The notes below the pieces were generated by a model that saw only the letters and a program-made list of their open reading frames with translations, had not been told where the DNA came from and made no database searches. Source: Isoperla grammatica (Eukaryota > Arthropoda > Insecta > Plecoptera > Perlodidae). Taken from it: 64,000 bases of DNA. Each line of letters begins with the position of its first letter. Position 1 is the first letter of the stretch. Location of the stretch: positions 13,498,587 to 13,562,586 of the forward strand of contig OX246743.1 of NCBI GenBank assembly GCA_945910005.1, written 5' to 3'. The position numbers and the translations under genes were made by a program. Below are positions 49,859-61,963 of this stretch, in pieces.

Positions 49859-52800
49859 TCTCCAGTGTGGCTCTCGCCACTCCGTCATACTTGCGGCCCT
49901 CTTTGCAATCAGAGCGCCTAACAATCTCACCGATGTGGCTCTCGCCACTTCGCCATACTTGCGGCCCTCTTTGCAATCCAAGCGCCTAACAACCTCCCCA
50001 ATGTGGTTCTCGTCACACCGTCATACTTGCGGCCCTCTTTGCAATCCAAGCGCCTTACAATCTCCCCAATGTGGCTCTCGTCACACCGTCATACTTGCGG
50101 CCCTCTTTGCAATCCAAGCGCCTAACAAACTCCCCAATGTTGCTCTCGTCACTCCGTCATACTTGCGGCCCTCTTTGCAATCCAAGCGCCTAACAATCTC
50201 CCCAACGTGGCTCTCGTCACACCGTCATACTTGCGGCCCTCTTTTCAATCCAAGCGCCTAACAATCTCCCCAATGTGGCTCTAATCACACCGTCATACTT
50301 GCAACCCTCTTTGCAATCAAAGCGCCTAACAATCTCCCCAATGTGGCTCTCATCACACCGTCATACTTGCAGCCCACTTTTGCAATCCAAGCGCCTAACA
50401 ATCTCCCCGATGTGGCTCTCGCCACTCCGTCATACTTGCGGCCCTCTTTGCAATCCAAGCGCCTAACAATCTCCCCAGTGTGGCTCTCGCCACTCCGTCA
50501 TACTTGCGGCCCTCTTTTCAATCCAAGCGCCTAACAATCTCCCCAGTGTGGCTCTCGCCACTCCGTCATACTTGCGGCCCTCTTTGCAATCAAAACGCCT
50601 AACATCTCCCCAGTGTGGCTCTCGTCACTCCACCAAACTTGCGGCCCTCTTTGCAATCCAAGCGCCTAACAATCTCCCTAATGTAGCTCTCGTCACACCG
50701 TCATACTTGCGGCCCTCTTTTCAATCCTAGCGCCTAACAATCTCCCCAATGTGGCTCTCATCACACCGTCATACTTGCGGCCCTCTTTGCAATCAAAGCG
50801 CCTAACAATCTCCCCAGTGTGGCTCTCGCCACTCCGTCATACTTGCGGCATTCTTTGCAATCTAAACGCCTTACATCTCCCCAATGTGGCTTTTGGCACT
50901 CCGTCATACTTTGCGGCCCTCTTTTTAATCCAAGCGCCTAACAATCTCCCCAATGTGGCTCTCGCCACTCCGCCCTACTTGCGGCCCCCTTTGCAATCCA
51001 AGCGTCTAACAAACTCCCCAATGTGGCTCTCGTCACTCCGTCATACTTGCGGCCCTCTTTGCAATCAGAGCGCCTTACAATCTCCCCGATGTGGCTCTCG
51101 CCACTCCGCCATTCTTGCGGCCCGGTTTGCAATCCAAGCGCCTAACAATCTCCCCGATGTGGCTCTCGTCACACCGCCATACTCGCAGCCCTCTTTGCAA
51201 TCAGAGCGCCTTACATCTCCCCAATGTGGCTCTCGGCACTCCGTCATACTTGCGGCCCTCTTTGCAAACAGATCGCCTTACAATCTCCCCAATGTGGCTC
51301 TCGTCACTCCGTCATACTTGCGGCCCTCTTTGCAATCAGAGCGCCTTAAATCACCCCGATGTGGCTCTCGCCACTCCGCCATTCTTGCGGCCCGGTTTGC
51401 AATCCAAGCGCCTAACAATCTCCCCGATGTGGCTCTCGTCACTCCACCATACTTGCGGCCTTCTTTGCAATCCAAGCGCCTTTCAATCTCCCTTGTGTTG
51501 CTCTCGCCACTCCGTCATACTTGCGGCCCTCTTTGCAATCCAAGCGCCTAACAATCTCCCCAGTGTGGCTCTCGTCACACCGTCATACTTGCGGCCCTCT
51601 TTGCAATCCAAGCGCCTAACAATCTCCCCAATATGGCTCTCGTCACTCCACCATACTTGCGGCCCTCTTTGCAATCAAAACGCCTAACAATCTCCCTAAT
51701 GTGGCTCTCGTCACACCTTCATACTTGCGGCCCTCTTTGCAATCCAAGCGCCTAACAATCTCCCCAATGTGGCTCTCGTCACACCGTCATACTTGCGGCC
51801 GTCATTGCAATCCAATCGCCTAACAATCTCCCCAATGTGGCTCTCGTAACTCCGCCATTCTTGCGGCCCTCTTTGCAATCCAAGCGCCTAACAATCTCCC
51901 CAGTGTGCTCTCGCTATTCCGTCATACTTGCGGCCCTCTTTGCAATCCAAGCGCCTAACAATCTCCCCAATATGGCTCTCGTCACTCCACCATACTTGCG
52001 GCCCTCTTTGCAATCAAAACGCCTAACAATCTCCCCAATGTGGCTCTCGTCACACCTTCATACTTGCGGCCCTCTTTTTAATCCAAGCGCCTAACAATCT
52101 CCCCGATGTGGCTCTCGTCACTCCGTGATACTTGCGGCCCTCTTTGCAATCCAAGCGCCTAACAATCTCCCCAATATGGCTCTCGTCACTCCACCATACT
52201 TGCGGCCCTCTTTGCAATCAAAACGCCTAACAATCTCCCTAATGTGACTCTCGTCACACCTTCATACTTGCGGCCCTCGTTGCAATCCAAGCGCCTAACA
52301 ATCTCCCCAATGTGGCTCTCGTCACACCGTCATACTTGCGGCCGTCTTTGCAATCCAATCGCCTAACAATCTCCCCAATGTGGCTCTCGCCACTCCGTCA
52401 TACTTGCGGCCCTCTTTGCAAACCAAGCGCCTCACAATCTCCCCAAGATGGCACTTTCACTCCGTCACTCTTGCGGCCCTCTTTGCAATCCAAGCACCTA
52501 ACAATCTCTCCAATGTGGCTCTCGTCACTCCGTCATACTTGCGGCCCTCTTTGCAATCCAAGCGCCTTACAATCTCCCCAATGTGGCTCTCGTCACACCG
52601 CCATACTCGCGGCCCTCTTTGCAAACAGAGCGCCTAACATCTCCCCAATGTGGCTCTCGGAACTCCGTCATACTTGCGGCCCTCTTTGCAATCAGATCGC
52701 CTTACAATCTCCCCAATGTGGCTCTCGACACTATGTCATACTTGCGGCCCTCTTTGCAATCAGAGCGCCTTACAATCTCCCCGATGTGGCTCTCGCCACT

Positions 52801-55800
52801 CCGCCATTCTTGCGGCCCGGTTTGCAATCCAAGCGCCTAAAAATCTCCCCGATGTGGCTCTCGTCACTCCACCATACTTGCGGCCCTCTTTGCAATCCAA
52901 GCGCCTTTCAATCTCCCTTGTGTTGCTCTCGCCACTCCGTCATACTTGCGGCCCTCTTTGCAATCCAAGCGCCTAACAATCTCCCCAGTGTGGCTCTCGT
53001 CACACCGTCATACTTGCGTCCCTCTTTGCAATCCAAGCGCCTAACAATCTCCCCAATATGGCTCTCGTCACTCCACCATACTTGCGGCCCTCTTTGCAAT
53101 CCAAGCATCTAACAATCTCCCCAATGTGGCTCTCGTCACACCGTCATACTTGCGGCCGTCTTTGCAATCCAATCGCCTAACAATCTCCCCAATGTGGCTT
53201 TCGCCACTCCGTCATACTTGCGGCCCTCTTTGCAATCCAAGCGCCTCACAATCTCCCCAAGATGGCACTTTCACTCCGTCACTCTTGCGGCCCTCTTTGC
53301 AATCCAAGCACCTAACAATCTCTCCAATGTGGCTCTCGTCACTCCGTCATACTTGCGGCCCTCTTTGCAATCCAAGCGCCGTACAATCTCCCCAATGAGG
53401 CTCTCGTCACACCGCCAAACTAGCGGCACTCTTTGCAATCACAGCGCCTAACATCTCCCCAATGTGGCTCTCGGCACTCCGTCATACTTGCGGCCCTCTT
53501 TGCAATCAGATCGCCTTACAATCTCCCCAATGTGGCTCTCGTCACTCCGTCATACTTGCGGCCCTCTTTGCAATCAGAGCGCCTTACAATCTCCCCGATG
53601 TGGCTCTCGCCACTCCGCCATTCTTGCGGCCCGGTTTGCAATCCAAGCGCCTAACAATCTTCCCGATGTGGCTGTCGTCACTCCACCATACTTGCGGCCC
53701 TCTTTGCAATCAGAGCGCCTTACAATCTCCCCGATGTGGCTCTCGCCACTCCGTCATACTTGCGGCCCTCCTTGCAATCCAAGCGCCTAACAATCTCCCT
53801 TGTGTTGCTCTCGCCACTCCGTCATACTTGCGGCCCTCTTTGCAATCCAAGCGCCTAACAATCGCCCCAATGTGGCTCTCGTCACTCTGTCATACTCGCG
53901 GCCCTCTTTGCAATCAGAGCGCCTTACAATCTCCCCGATGTGGATCTCGCCACTCCGCCATTCTTGCGGCCCTCTTTGCAATCCAAGCGCCTAACAATCT
54001 CCCCAATGTGGCTCTCGTCACTCCGTCATACTTTCGGCCCTCTTTGCAATTTAAGCGCCTAACAATCTCCCCAGTGTTGCTCTCGCCACGCCGTCATACT
54101 TGCGGCCCTCTTAGCAATCCAAGCGCCTAACAATCTCCCCAATATGGCTCTCGTCACTCCACCATACTTGCGGCCCTCTTTGCAATCCAAGCGCCTAACA
54201 ATCTCCCCAATGTGGCTCTCGTCACACCGTTATACTTGCGGCCCTCTGTGCAATCCAAGCGCCTAACAATCTCCCCAATGTGGCTCTCGTCACTCCACCA
54301 TACTTGCAGCCCTCTTTGCAATCCAAGCGCCTAACAATCTCCCCAGTGTTGCTCTCGCCACACCTTCATACTTGCGGCCCTCTTTTTAATCCAAGCGCCT
54401 AACAATCTCCCCGATGTGGCTCTCGTCACTCCGCCATACTTGCGGCCCTCTTTGCAATCCAAGCGCCTAACAATCTCCCCAATATGGCTCTCGTCATTCC
54501 ACCATACTTGCGGCCCTCTTTGCAATCAAAACGCCTATCAATCTCCCTAATGTGGCTCTCGTCACACCTTCATACTTGCGGCCCTCTTTGCAATCCAAGC
54601 GCCTAACAATCTCCCCAATGTGGCTCTCGTCACACCGTCATACTTGCGGCCGTCTTTGCAATCCAATCGCCTAACAATCTCCCCAATGTGGCTCTCGCCA
54701 CTCCGTCATACTTGCGGCCCTCTTTGCAATCCAAGCGCCTAACAATCTCCCTTGTGTTGCTCTCGCCACTCCGTCATACTTGCGGCCCTCTTTGCAATCC
54801 AAGCGCCTAACAATCTCCTCAATGTGGCTCTCGTCACTCTGTCATACTCGCGGCCTTCTTTGCAATCAGAGCGCCTTACAATCTCCCCGATGTGGATCTC
54901 GCCAATCCGCCATTCTTGCGGCCCTCTTTGCAATCCAAGCGCCTAACAATCTCCCCAATGTGGCTCTCGTCACTCCGTCATACTTGCGGCCCTCTTTGCA
55001 ATCCAAGCGCCTAACAATCTCCCCAGTGTTGCTCTCGCCACTCCGTCATACTTGCGGCCCTCTTAGCAATCTAAGCGCCTAACAATCTCCCCAATATGGC
55101 TCTATCCACTCCACCATACTTGCGGCCCTCTTTGCAATCAAAACACCTAACAACCTCCCCAATGTGGCTCTCGTCACACCTTCATACTTGCGGCCCTCTT
55201 TGCAATCCAAGCGCCTAACATTCTCCCCAATGTGGCTCTCGTCACACCGTTATACTTGCGGCCCTCTTTGCCATATAAGCGCCTAACAATCTCCCCAATG
55301 TGGCTCTCGTCACTCCACCATACTTGCAGCCCTCTTTGCAATCCAAGCGCCTAACAATCTCCCCAGTGTTGCTCTCGCCACTCCGTCATACTTGCGGCCC
55401 TCTTTGCAATCCTTGCGCCTAACAATCTCCCCAGTGTGGCTCTCGTCACTCCACCATACTTGCGGCCCTCTTTGCAATCCAAGCGCCTAACAAACTCCTC
55501 AATGTGGCTCTCGTCACTCCGTCATACTTGCGGCCCTCTTTGCAATCCAAGCGCCTAACAATATCCCCAATGTGGCTCTCGTCACACCGTTATACTTGCG
55601 GCCCTCTTTGCAATCCAAGCGCCTAACAATCTCCCCAATGTGGCTCTCGTCACTCCACCATACTTGCAGCCCTCTTTGCAATCCAAGCGCCTAACAATCT
55701 CCCCAGTGTTGCTCTCGCCACTCCGTCATACTTGCGGCCCTCTTACCAATCCTTGCGCCTAACAATCTCCCCAGTGTGGCTCTCGTCACTCCACCATACT

Positions 55801-56619
55801 TGCGGCCCTCTTTGCAATCCAAGCGCCTAACAATCTCCCCAATGTGGCTCTCGTCACTCCGCCATTCTTGCGGCCCTCTTTGCAATCTAAGCGCCTAACA
55901 ATCTCCCCAGGGTTGCTCTCGCCACTCCGTCATACTTGCGGCCCTCTTTGCAATCCAAGCGCCTTACAATCTCCCCAATATGGCTCTCGTCACTCCACGA
56001 TACTTGCGGCCCTCTTTGCAATCAAAACGCCTAACAATCTCCCCAATGTGGCTCTCGTCACACCTTCATACTTGCGGCCCTCTTTTTAATCCAAGCGCCT
56101 AACAATCTCCCCGATGTGGCTCTCGTCACTCCGCCATACTTGCGGCCCTCTTTGCAATCCAAGCGCCTAACAATCTCCCCAATATGGCTCTCGTCACTCC
56201 ACCATACTTGCGGCCCTTTTTGCAATCAAAACGCCTAACAATCTCCCTAATGTGACTCTCGTCACACCTTCATACTTGCGGCCCTCTTTGCAATCCAAGC
56301 GCCTAACAATCTCCCCAATGTGGCTCTCGTCACACCGTCATACTTGCGGCCCTCTTTGCAATCCAAGCGCCTCACAATCTCCCCAAGATGGCACTTTCAC
56401 TCCGTTACTCTTGCGGCCCTCTTTGCAATCCAAGCACCTAACAATCTCTCCAATGTGGCTCTCGTCACTCCGTCATACTTGCGGCCCTCTTTGCAATCCA
56501 AGCGCCTTACAATCTCCCCAATGTGGCTCTCGTCACACCGCCATACTCGCGGCCCTCTTTGCAATCAGAGCGCCTAACATCTCCCCAATGTGGCTCTCGG
56601 AACTCCGTCATACTTGCGG

Positions 56620-56650
56620 CCCTCTTTGCAATCAGAGCGCACTTACAATC
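56620..56650. repeat. Fusion monomer after loss of one repeat
   Basis: The monomer tail reads CAGAGCGCACTTACAATC, with an extra A compared with the usual CAGAGCGCCTTACAATC. Compared with the paralogous region at 48.0-48.1 kb, the monomer carrying CAGATCGCC is missing here. The offset between the copies changes by 67 bp at this point, which fits a one-monomer deletion joined with an extra base. Confidence 0.7.
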
Positions 56651-58411
56651 TCCCCGATGTGGCTCTCGCCACTCCGCCATTCTTGCGGCCCGGTTTGCAA
56701 TCCAAGCGCCTAACAATCTCCCCGATGTGGCTCTCGTCACTCCACCATACTTGCGGCCCTCTTTGCAATCCAAGCGCCTTTCAATCTCCCTTGTGTTGCT
56801 CTCGCCACTCCGTCATACTTGCGGCCCTCTATGCAATCCAAGCGCCTAACAATCTCCCCAGTGTGGCTCTCGTCACACCGTCATACTTGCGGCCCTCTTT
56901 GCAATCCAAGCGCCTAACAATCTCCCCAATATGGCTCTCGTCACTCCACCATACTTGCGGCCTTCTTTGCAATCCAAGCGCCTAACAATCTCCCCAATGT
57001 GGCTCTCGTCACACCGTCATACTTGCAGCCGTCTTTGCAATCCAATCGCCTAACAATCTCCCAAATGTGGCTCTCGCCACTCCGTCATACTTGCGGCCCT
57101 ATTTGCAATCCAAGCGCCTCACAATCTCCCCAAGATGGCACTTTCACTCCGTCACTCTTGCGGCCCTCTTTGCAATCCAAGCACCTAACAATCTCTCCAA
57201 TGTGGCTCTCGTCACTCCGTCATACTTGCGGCCCTCTTTGCAATCCAAGCGCCTTACAATCTCCCCAATGTGGCTTTCGTCACACCGCCATACTAGCGGC
57301 CCTCTTTGCAATCACAGCGCCTAACATCTCCCCAATGTGGCTCTCGTCACACCGTCATACCTGCGGCCCTCTTTGCAATCCAAGCGTTTGACAATCTTCC
57401 CAATGTGGCTCTCGTCACACCGTCATACTTGCGGCCCTCTTTGCAATCCAAGCGCCTAACAATCTCCCCAATGTGGCCCTCGGCACTCCACCATACTTGC
57501 GGCCCTGTTTGCAATCCAAGTGCCTAACATCTCCCCAATGTGGCTCTCGCCACTCCGTCATACTTGCGGCCCTCTTTTGCAATCCAAGCGCCTAACAATC
57601 TCCCCGATGTGGCTCTCACCACTCCGCCATACTTGCGGCCCTCTTTGCAATCCAAGCGCCTAACGATCTCCCCAATGTGGCTCTCGTCACTCCACCATAC
57701 TTGCGGCCCTCTTTGCAAGTCAAGCGCCTAACAATCTCCCCAGTGTTGCTCTCGCCACTCCGTCATACTTGCGGCCCTCTTTGCAATCCAAGCGCCTAAC
57801 AATCTCCCCAATGTGGCTCTCGCCACTCCGTCATACTTGCGGCCCTCTTTGCAATCAAAGCGCCTAACAATCTCCCCGATGTGGCTCTCGCCACTCCGCC
57901 ATACTTGCGACCCTCTTTGCAATCCAAGCGCCATACAATCTCCCCAATGTGGCTCTCGCCACTCCGCCATACTTGCGGCCCTCTTTGCAATCCAAGCGCC
58001 TAACAATCTCCCCAGTGTTGCTCTCGCCACTCCGTCATACTTGCGGCCCTCTTTGCAATCCAAGCGCCTTACAATCTCCCCAATGTGGCTCTCGCCACTC
58101 CGTCATACTTGCGGCCCTCTTTGCAATCCAAGCGCCTTACAATCTCCCCGATGTGGCTCTCGCCACTCCGCCATACTTGCGGCCCTCTTTGCAATCCAAG
58201 CGCCTAACAATCTCCCCAATGTGGCTCTCGCCACTCCGTCATACTTGCGGCCCTCTTTGCAATCAGAGCGCCTAACAATCTCCCCGATGTGGCTCTCGCC
58301 ACTCCGTCATACTTGCGGCCCTCTTTGCAATCCAAGCGCCTAACAATCTCCCCAGTGTGGCTTTTGCCACTCCGTCATACTTGCGGCCCTCTTTTCAATC
58401 CAAGCGCCCAA

Positions 58412-58416
58412 CAATC
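58412..58416. other. Paralogous empty insertion site (third partial copy)
   Basis: The same GCGCCCAACAATC context, with one CAATC and no element, lies 8558 bp downstream of the empty site at 49854. The following TCCCCAGTG matches the right flank of the element exactly. Confidence 0.9.
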
Positions 58417-59816
58417 TCCCCAGTGTGGCTCTCGCCACTCCGTCATACTTGCGGCCCTCTTTGCAATCAGAGCGCCTAACAATCTCACCGATGTGGCTCT
58501 CGCCACTTCACCATACTTGCGGCCCTCTTTGCAATCCAAGCGCCTAACAACCTCCCCAATGTGGTTCTCGTCACACCGTCATACTTGCGGCCCTCTTTGC
58601 AATCCAAGCGCCTTACAATCTCCCCAATGTGGCTCTCGTCACACCTTCATACTTGCGGCCCTCTTTGCAATCCAAGCGCCTAACAAACTCCCCAATGTTG
58701 CTCTCGTCACTCCGTCATACTTGCGGCCCTCTTTGCAATCCAAGCGCCTAACAATCTCCCCATCGTGGCTCTCGTCACACCGTCATACTTGCGGCCCTCT
58801 TTTCAATCCAAGCGCCTAACAATCTCCCCAATGTGGCTCTAATCACACCGTCATACTTGCAACCCTCTTTGCAATCAAAGCGCCTAACAATCTCCCCAAT
58901 GTGGCTCTCATCACACCGTCATACTTGCAGCCCTCTTTTGCAATCCAAGCGCCTAACAATCTCCCCGATGTGGCTCTCGCCACTCCGTCATACTTGCGGC
59001 CCTCTTTGCAATCCAAGCGCCTAACAATCTCCCCAGTGTGGCTCTCGCCACTCCGTCATACTTGCGGCCCTCTTTTCAATCCAAGCGCCTAACAATCTCC
59101 CCAGTGTGGCTCTCGCCACTCCGTCATACTTGCGGCCCTCTTTGCAATCAAAACGCCTAACATCTCCCCAGTGTGGCTCTCGTCACTCCACCAAACTTGC
59201 GGCCCTCTTTGCAATCCAAGCGCCTAACAATCTCCCCAATGTAGCTCTCGTCACACCGTCATACTTGCGGCCCTCTTTTCAATCCAAGCGCCTAACAATC
59301 TTCCCAATGTGGCTCTCATCACACCGTCATACTTGCGGCCCTCTTTGCAATCAAAGCGCCTAACAATCTCCCCAGTGTGGCTCTCGCCACTCCGTCATAC
59401 TTGCGGCATTCTTTGCAATCAAAACGCCTTACATCTCCCCAATGTGGCTCTCGGCACTCCGTCATACTTTGCGGCCCTCTTTTAAATCCAAGCGCCTAAC
59501 AATCTCCCCAATGTGGCTCTCGCCACTCCGCCCTACTTGCGGCCCCCTTTGCAATCCAAGCGTCTAACAAACTCCCCAATGTGGCTCTCGTCACTCCGTC
59601 ATAATTGCGGCCCTCTTTGCAATCAGAGCGCCTTACAATCTCCCCGATGTGGCTCTCGCCACTCCGCCATTCTTGCGGCCCGGTTTGCAATCCAAGCGCC
59701 TAACAATCTCCCCGATGTGGCTCTCGTCACACCGCCATACTCGCGGCCCTCTTTGCAATCAGAGTGCCTTACATCTCTCCAATGTGGCTCTCGGCACTCC
59801 GTCATACTTGCGGCTC

Positions 59817-59907
59817 CCACATCGGGGAGATTGTATGGCGCTTGGATTGCAAAGAGGGCCGCAAGTATGACGGTGTGATGAGAGCCACATTGGGGAGATT
59901 GTTAGGC
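59817..59907 (-). repeat. Inverted satellite segment
   Basis: About 91 bp (1.3 monomers) read as the reverse complement of the satellite, starting CCACATCGGGGAG and ending GGAGATTGTTAGG. All other monomers I read run in the opposite direction. A 33-bp direct repeat flanks it (59781-59813 and 59910-59942). Its closest plus-strand look-alike by eye is near 63602-63680, which shares the uncommon GCGCCATACAATC variant. Confidence 0.92.
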
Positions 59908-59984
59908 CCAATGTGGCTCTCGGCACTCCGTCATACTTGCGGCCCTCTTTGCAATCCAACCGCCTGACATTCTCCCCAATGTGG
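59817..59984. repeat. Imperfect palindrome, 78-bp arms with 12-bp spacer
   Basis: The inverted arm 59817-59894 pairs with the following direct sequence 59907-59984 at about 70 of 78 positions. The inner 15 bp (59880-59894 with 59907-59921) are a perfect stem around a 12-base spacer (59895-59906). In single strands or RNA this would form a long hairpin. In duplex DNA it could extrude a cruciform. Confidence 0.88.
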
Positions 59985-61937
59985 CTCTCGTCACTCCGTC
60001 ATACTCGCGGCCCTCTTTGCAATCAGAGCGCCTTACAATCTCCCCGATGTGGCTCTCGCCACTCCGCCATTCTTGCGGCCCGGTTTGCAATCCAAGCGCC
60101 TAACAATCTCCCCGATGTGGCTCTCGCCACTCCGCCATACTTGCGGCCCTCTTTGCAATCCAAGCGCCTAACAATCTCCCCAATGTGGCTCTCGCCACTC
60201 CGTCATGCTTGCGGCCATCTTTGCAATCAGAGCGCCTAACAATCTCCCCGATGTGGCTCTCGCCACTCCGTCATACTTGCGGCCCTCTTTTCAATCCAAG
60301 CGCCTAACAATCTCCCCAGTGTGGCTCTCGTCACTCCACCATACTTGCGGCCCTCTTTGCAATCGAAGCGCCTTTCAATCTCCCTTGTGTTGCTCTCGTT
60401 ACTCCGTCATACTTGCGGCCCTCTTTGCAATCCAATCGCCTAACAATCATCCCAATGTGGCTCTCGCCACTCCGTCATACTTGCGGCCCTCTTTGCAATC
60501 CAAGCGCCTCACAATCTCCCCAAGGTGGCACTTTCACTCCGTCACTCTTGCGGCCCTCTTTGCAATTCAAGCACCTAACAATCTCTCCAATGTGGCTCTC
60601 GTCACTCCGTCATACTTGCGGCCCTCTTTGCAATCCAAGCGCCTTACAATCTCCCCAATGTGGCTCTCGTCACACCGCCATACTCGCGGCCCTCTTTGCA
60701 ATCAGAGCGCCGAACATCTCCCCAATGTGGCTCTCGGCACTCCGTCATACTTGCGGCCCTCTTTGCAATCAGATCGCCTTACAATCTCCCCAATGTGGCT
60801 CTCGTCACTCCGTCATACTCGCGGCCCTCTTTGCAATCAGAGCGCCTTACAATCTCCCCGATGTGGCTCTCGCCACTCCGCCATTCTTGCGGCCCGGTTT
60901 GCAATCCAAGCGCCTAACAATCTCCCCGATGTGGCTCTCGTCACTCCACCATACTTGCGGCCCTCTTTGCAATCGAAGCGCCTTTCAATCTCCCTTGTGT
61001 TGCTCTCGCCACTCCGTCATACTTGCGGCCCTCTTTGCAATCCAAGCGCCTAACAATCTTCCCAGTGTGGCTCTCGTCACACCGTCATACTTGCGGCCCT
61101 CTTTGCAATCCAAGCGTCTAACAATCTCCCCAGTGTTGCTCTCGCCACTCCGTCATAATTGCGGCCCTCTTTGCAATCCAAGCGTCTAACAATCTCCCCA
61201 ATGTGGCTCTCGTCACTCCACCATACTTGCGGCCCTCTTTGCAATCAAAACGCCTAACAATCTCCCCAATGTGGCTCTCGCCACTCCGTCATACTTGCGG
61301 CCCTCTTTTCAATCCAAGCGCCTAACAATCTCCCCAGTGTGGCTCTCGTCACTCCACCATACTTGCGGCCCTCTTTGCAATCAAAACGCCTAACAATCTC
61401 CCCAATGTGGCTCTCGCCACTCCGTCATACTTGCGGCCCTCTTTGTAATCCAAGCGCCTAACAATCTCCCCGATGTGGCTCTCGCCACTCCGTCATACTT
61501 GCGGCCCTCTTTGCAATCCAAGCGCCTAACAATCTCCCCAGTGTGGCTCTCGCCACTCCGTTATACTTGCGGCCCTCTTTTCAATCCAAGCGCCTAACAA
61601 TCTCCCCAGTGTTGCTCTCGTCACTCCACCATACTTGCGGCCCTCTTTGCAATCAAAACGCCTAACAATCTCCCCAATGTGGCTCTCGCCACTCCGTTAT
61701 AACTGCGGCCCTCTTTGTAATCCAAGCGCCTAACAATCTCCCCGATGTGGCTCTTGCCACTCCGTCATACTTGCGGCCCTCTTTGCAATCCAAGCGCCTA
61801 ACAATCTCCCCAGTGTGGCTCTCGCCACTCCGTTATACTTGCGGCCCTCTTTTCAATCCAAGCGCCTAACAATCTCCCCAGTGTGGCTCTCGTCACTCCA
61901 CCATACTTGCGGCCCTCTTTGCAATCAAAACGCCTAA

Positions 61938-61963
61938 CATCTCTTTGCAATCCAAGCGTCTAA
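61938..61963. repeat. Truncated 26-bp monomer
   Basis: CATCTC runs straight into TTTGCAATCC, skipping about 40 bp of the monomer. The join lies in a CTCT shared by both sides of the missing piece (ATCTCCCC and CCCTCTTT), so microhomology-mediated loss is plausible. Confidence 0.8.

Larger units (their letters stand above)
28200..52311. repeat. 10.1-kb tandem higher-order duplication, first copy carrying the retrotransposon
   Basis: Copy 1 runs from about 28.2 to 42.2 kb and copy 2 from about 42.2 to 52.3 kb. Left of the element the copies are offset by 13993-13995 bp (for example 33632 to 47627 and 35260 to 49255). Right of it they are offset by 10116 bp (40159 to 50275, 41721 to 51837). The difference between offsets at the insertion site, 3879 bp, equals the element (3874) plus one 5-bp target duplication. 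Without the element the unit is therefore 10116 bp. Shared rare variants include TCTTACCAATCC, GCCATATAAGCGCC, CTCATACTTGCAACC-type monomers and CGGCATTCTTTGC. Edges are known to about one monomer. Confidence 0.88.
54480..59810. repeat. Third, partial copy of the 10.1-kb higher-order block
   Basis: This stretch matches about 45.9-51.25 kb. The offset is 8625 bp up to about 56.6 kb (54739 to 46114, 55691 to 47066) and 8558 bp afterwards (56999 to 48441, 59106 to 50548). The 67-bp step is one monomer lost at a fusion point near 56640. Homology stops near 59813, where the inverted segment begins. It includes an empty version of the retrotransposon insertion site at 58412. Confidence 0.82.

Noticed and set aside
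60205..61053. Long plus-strand open frames across the array (up to about 280 codons, for example here, 12480-13280 and 33632-34432)
   Set aside because: They are the 68-bp satellite read through in register every three monomers. They overlap in two or three frames at once, have no start-site or codon signal, and only exist where no monomer happens to carry a stop.
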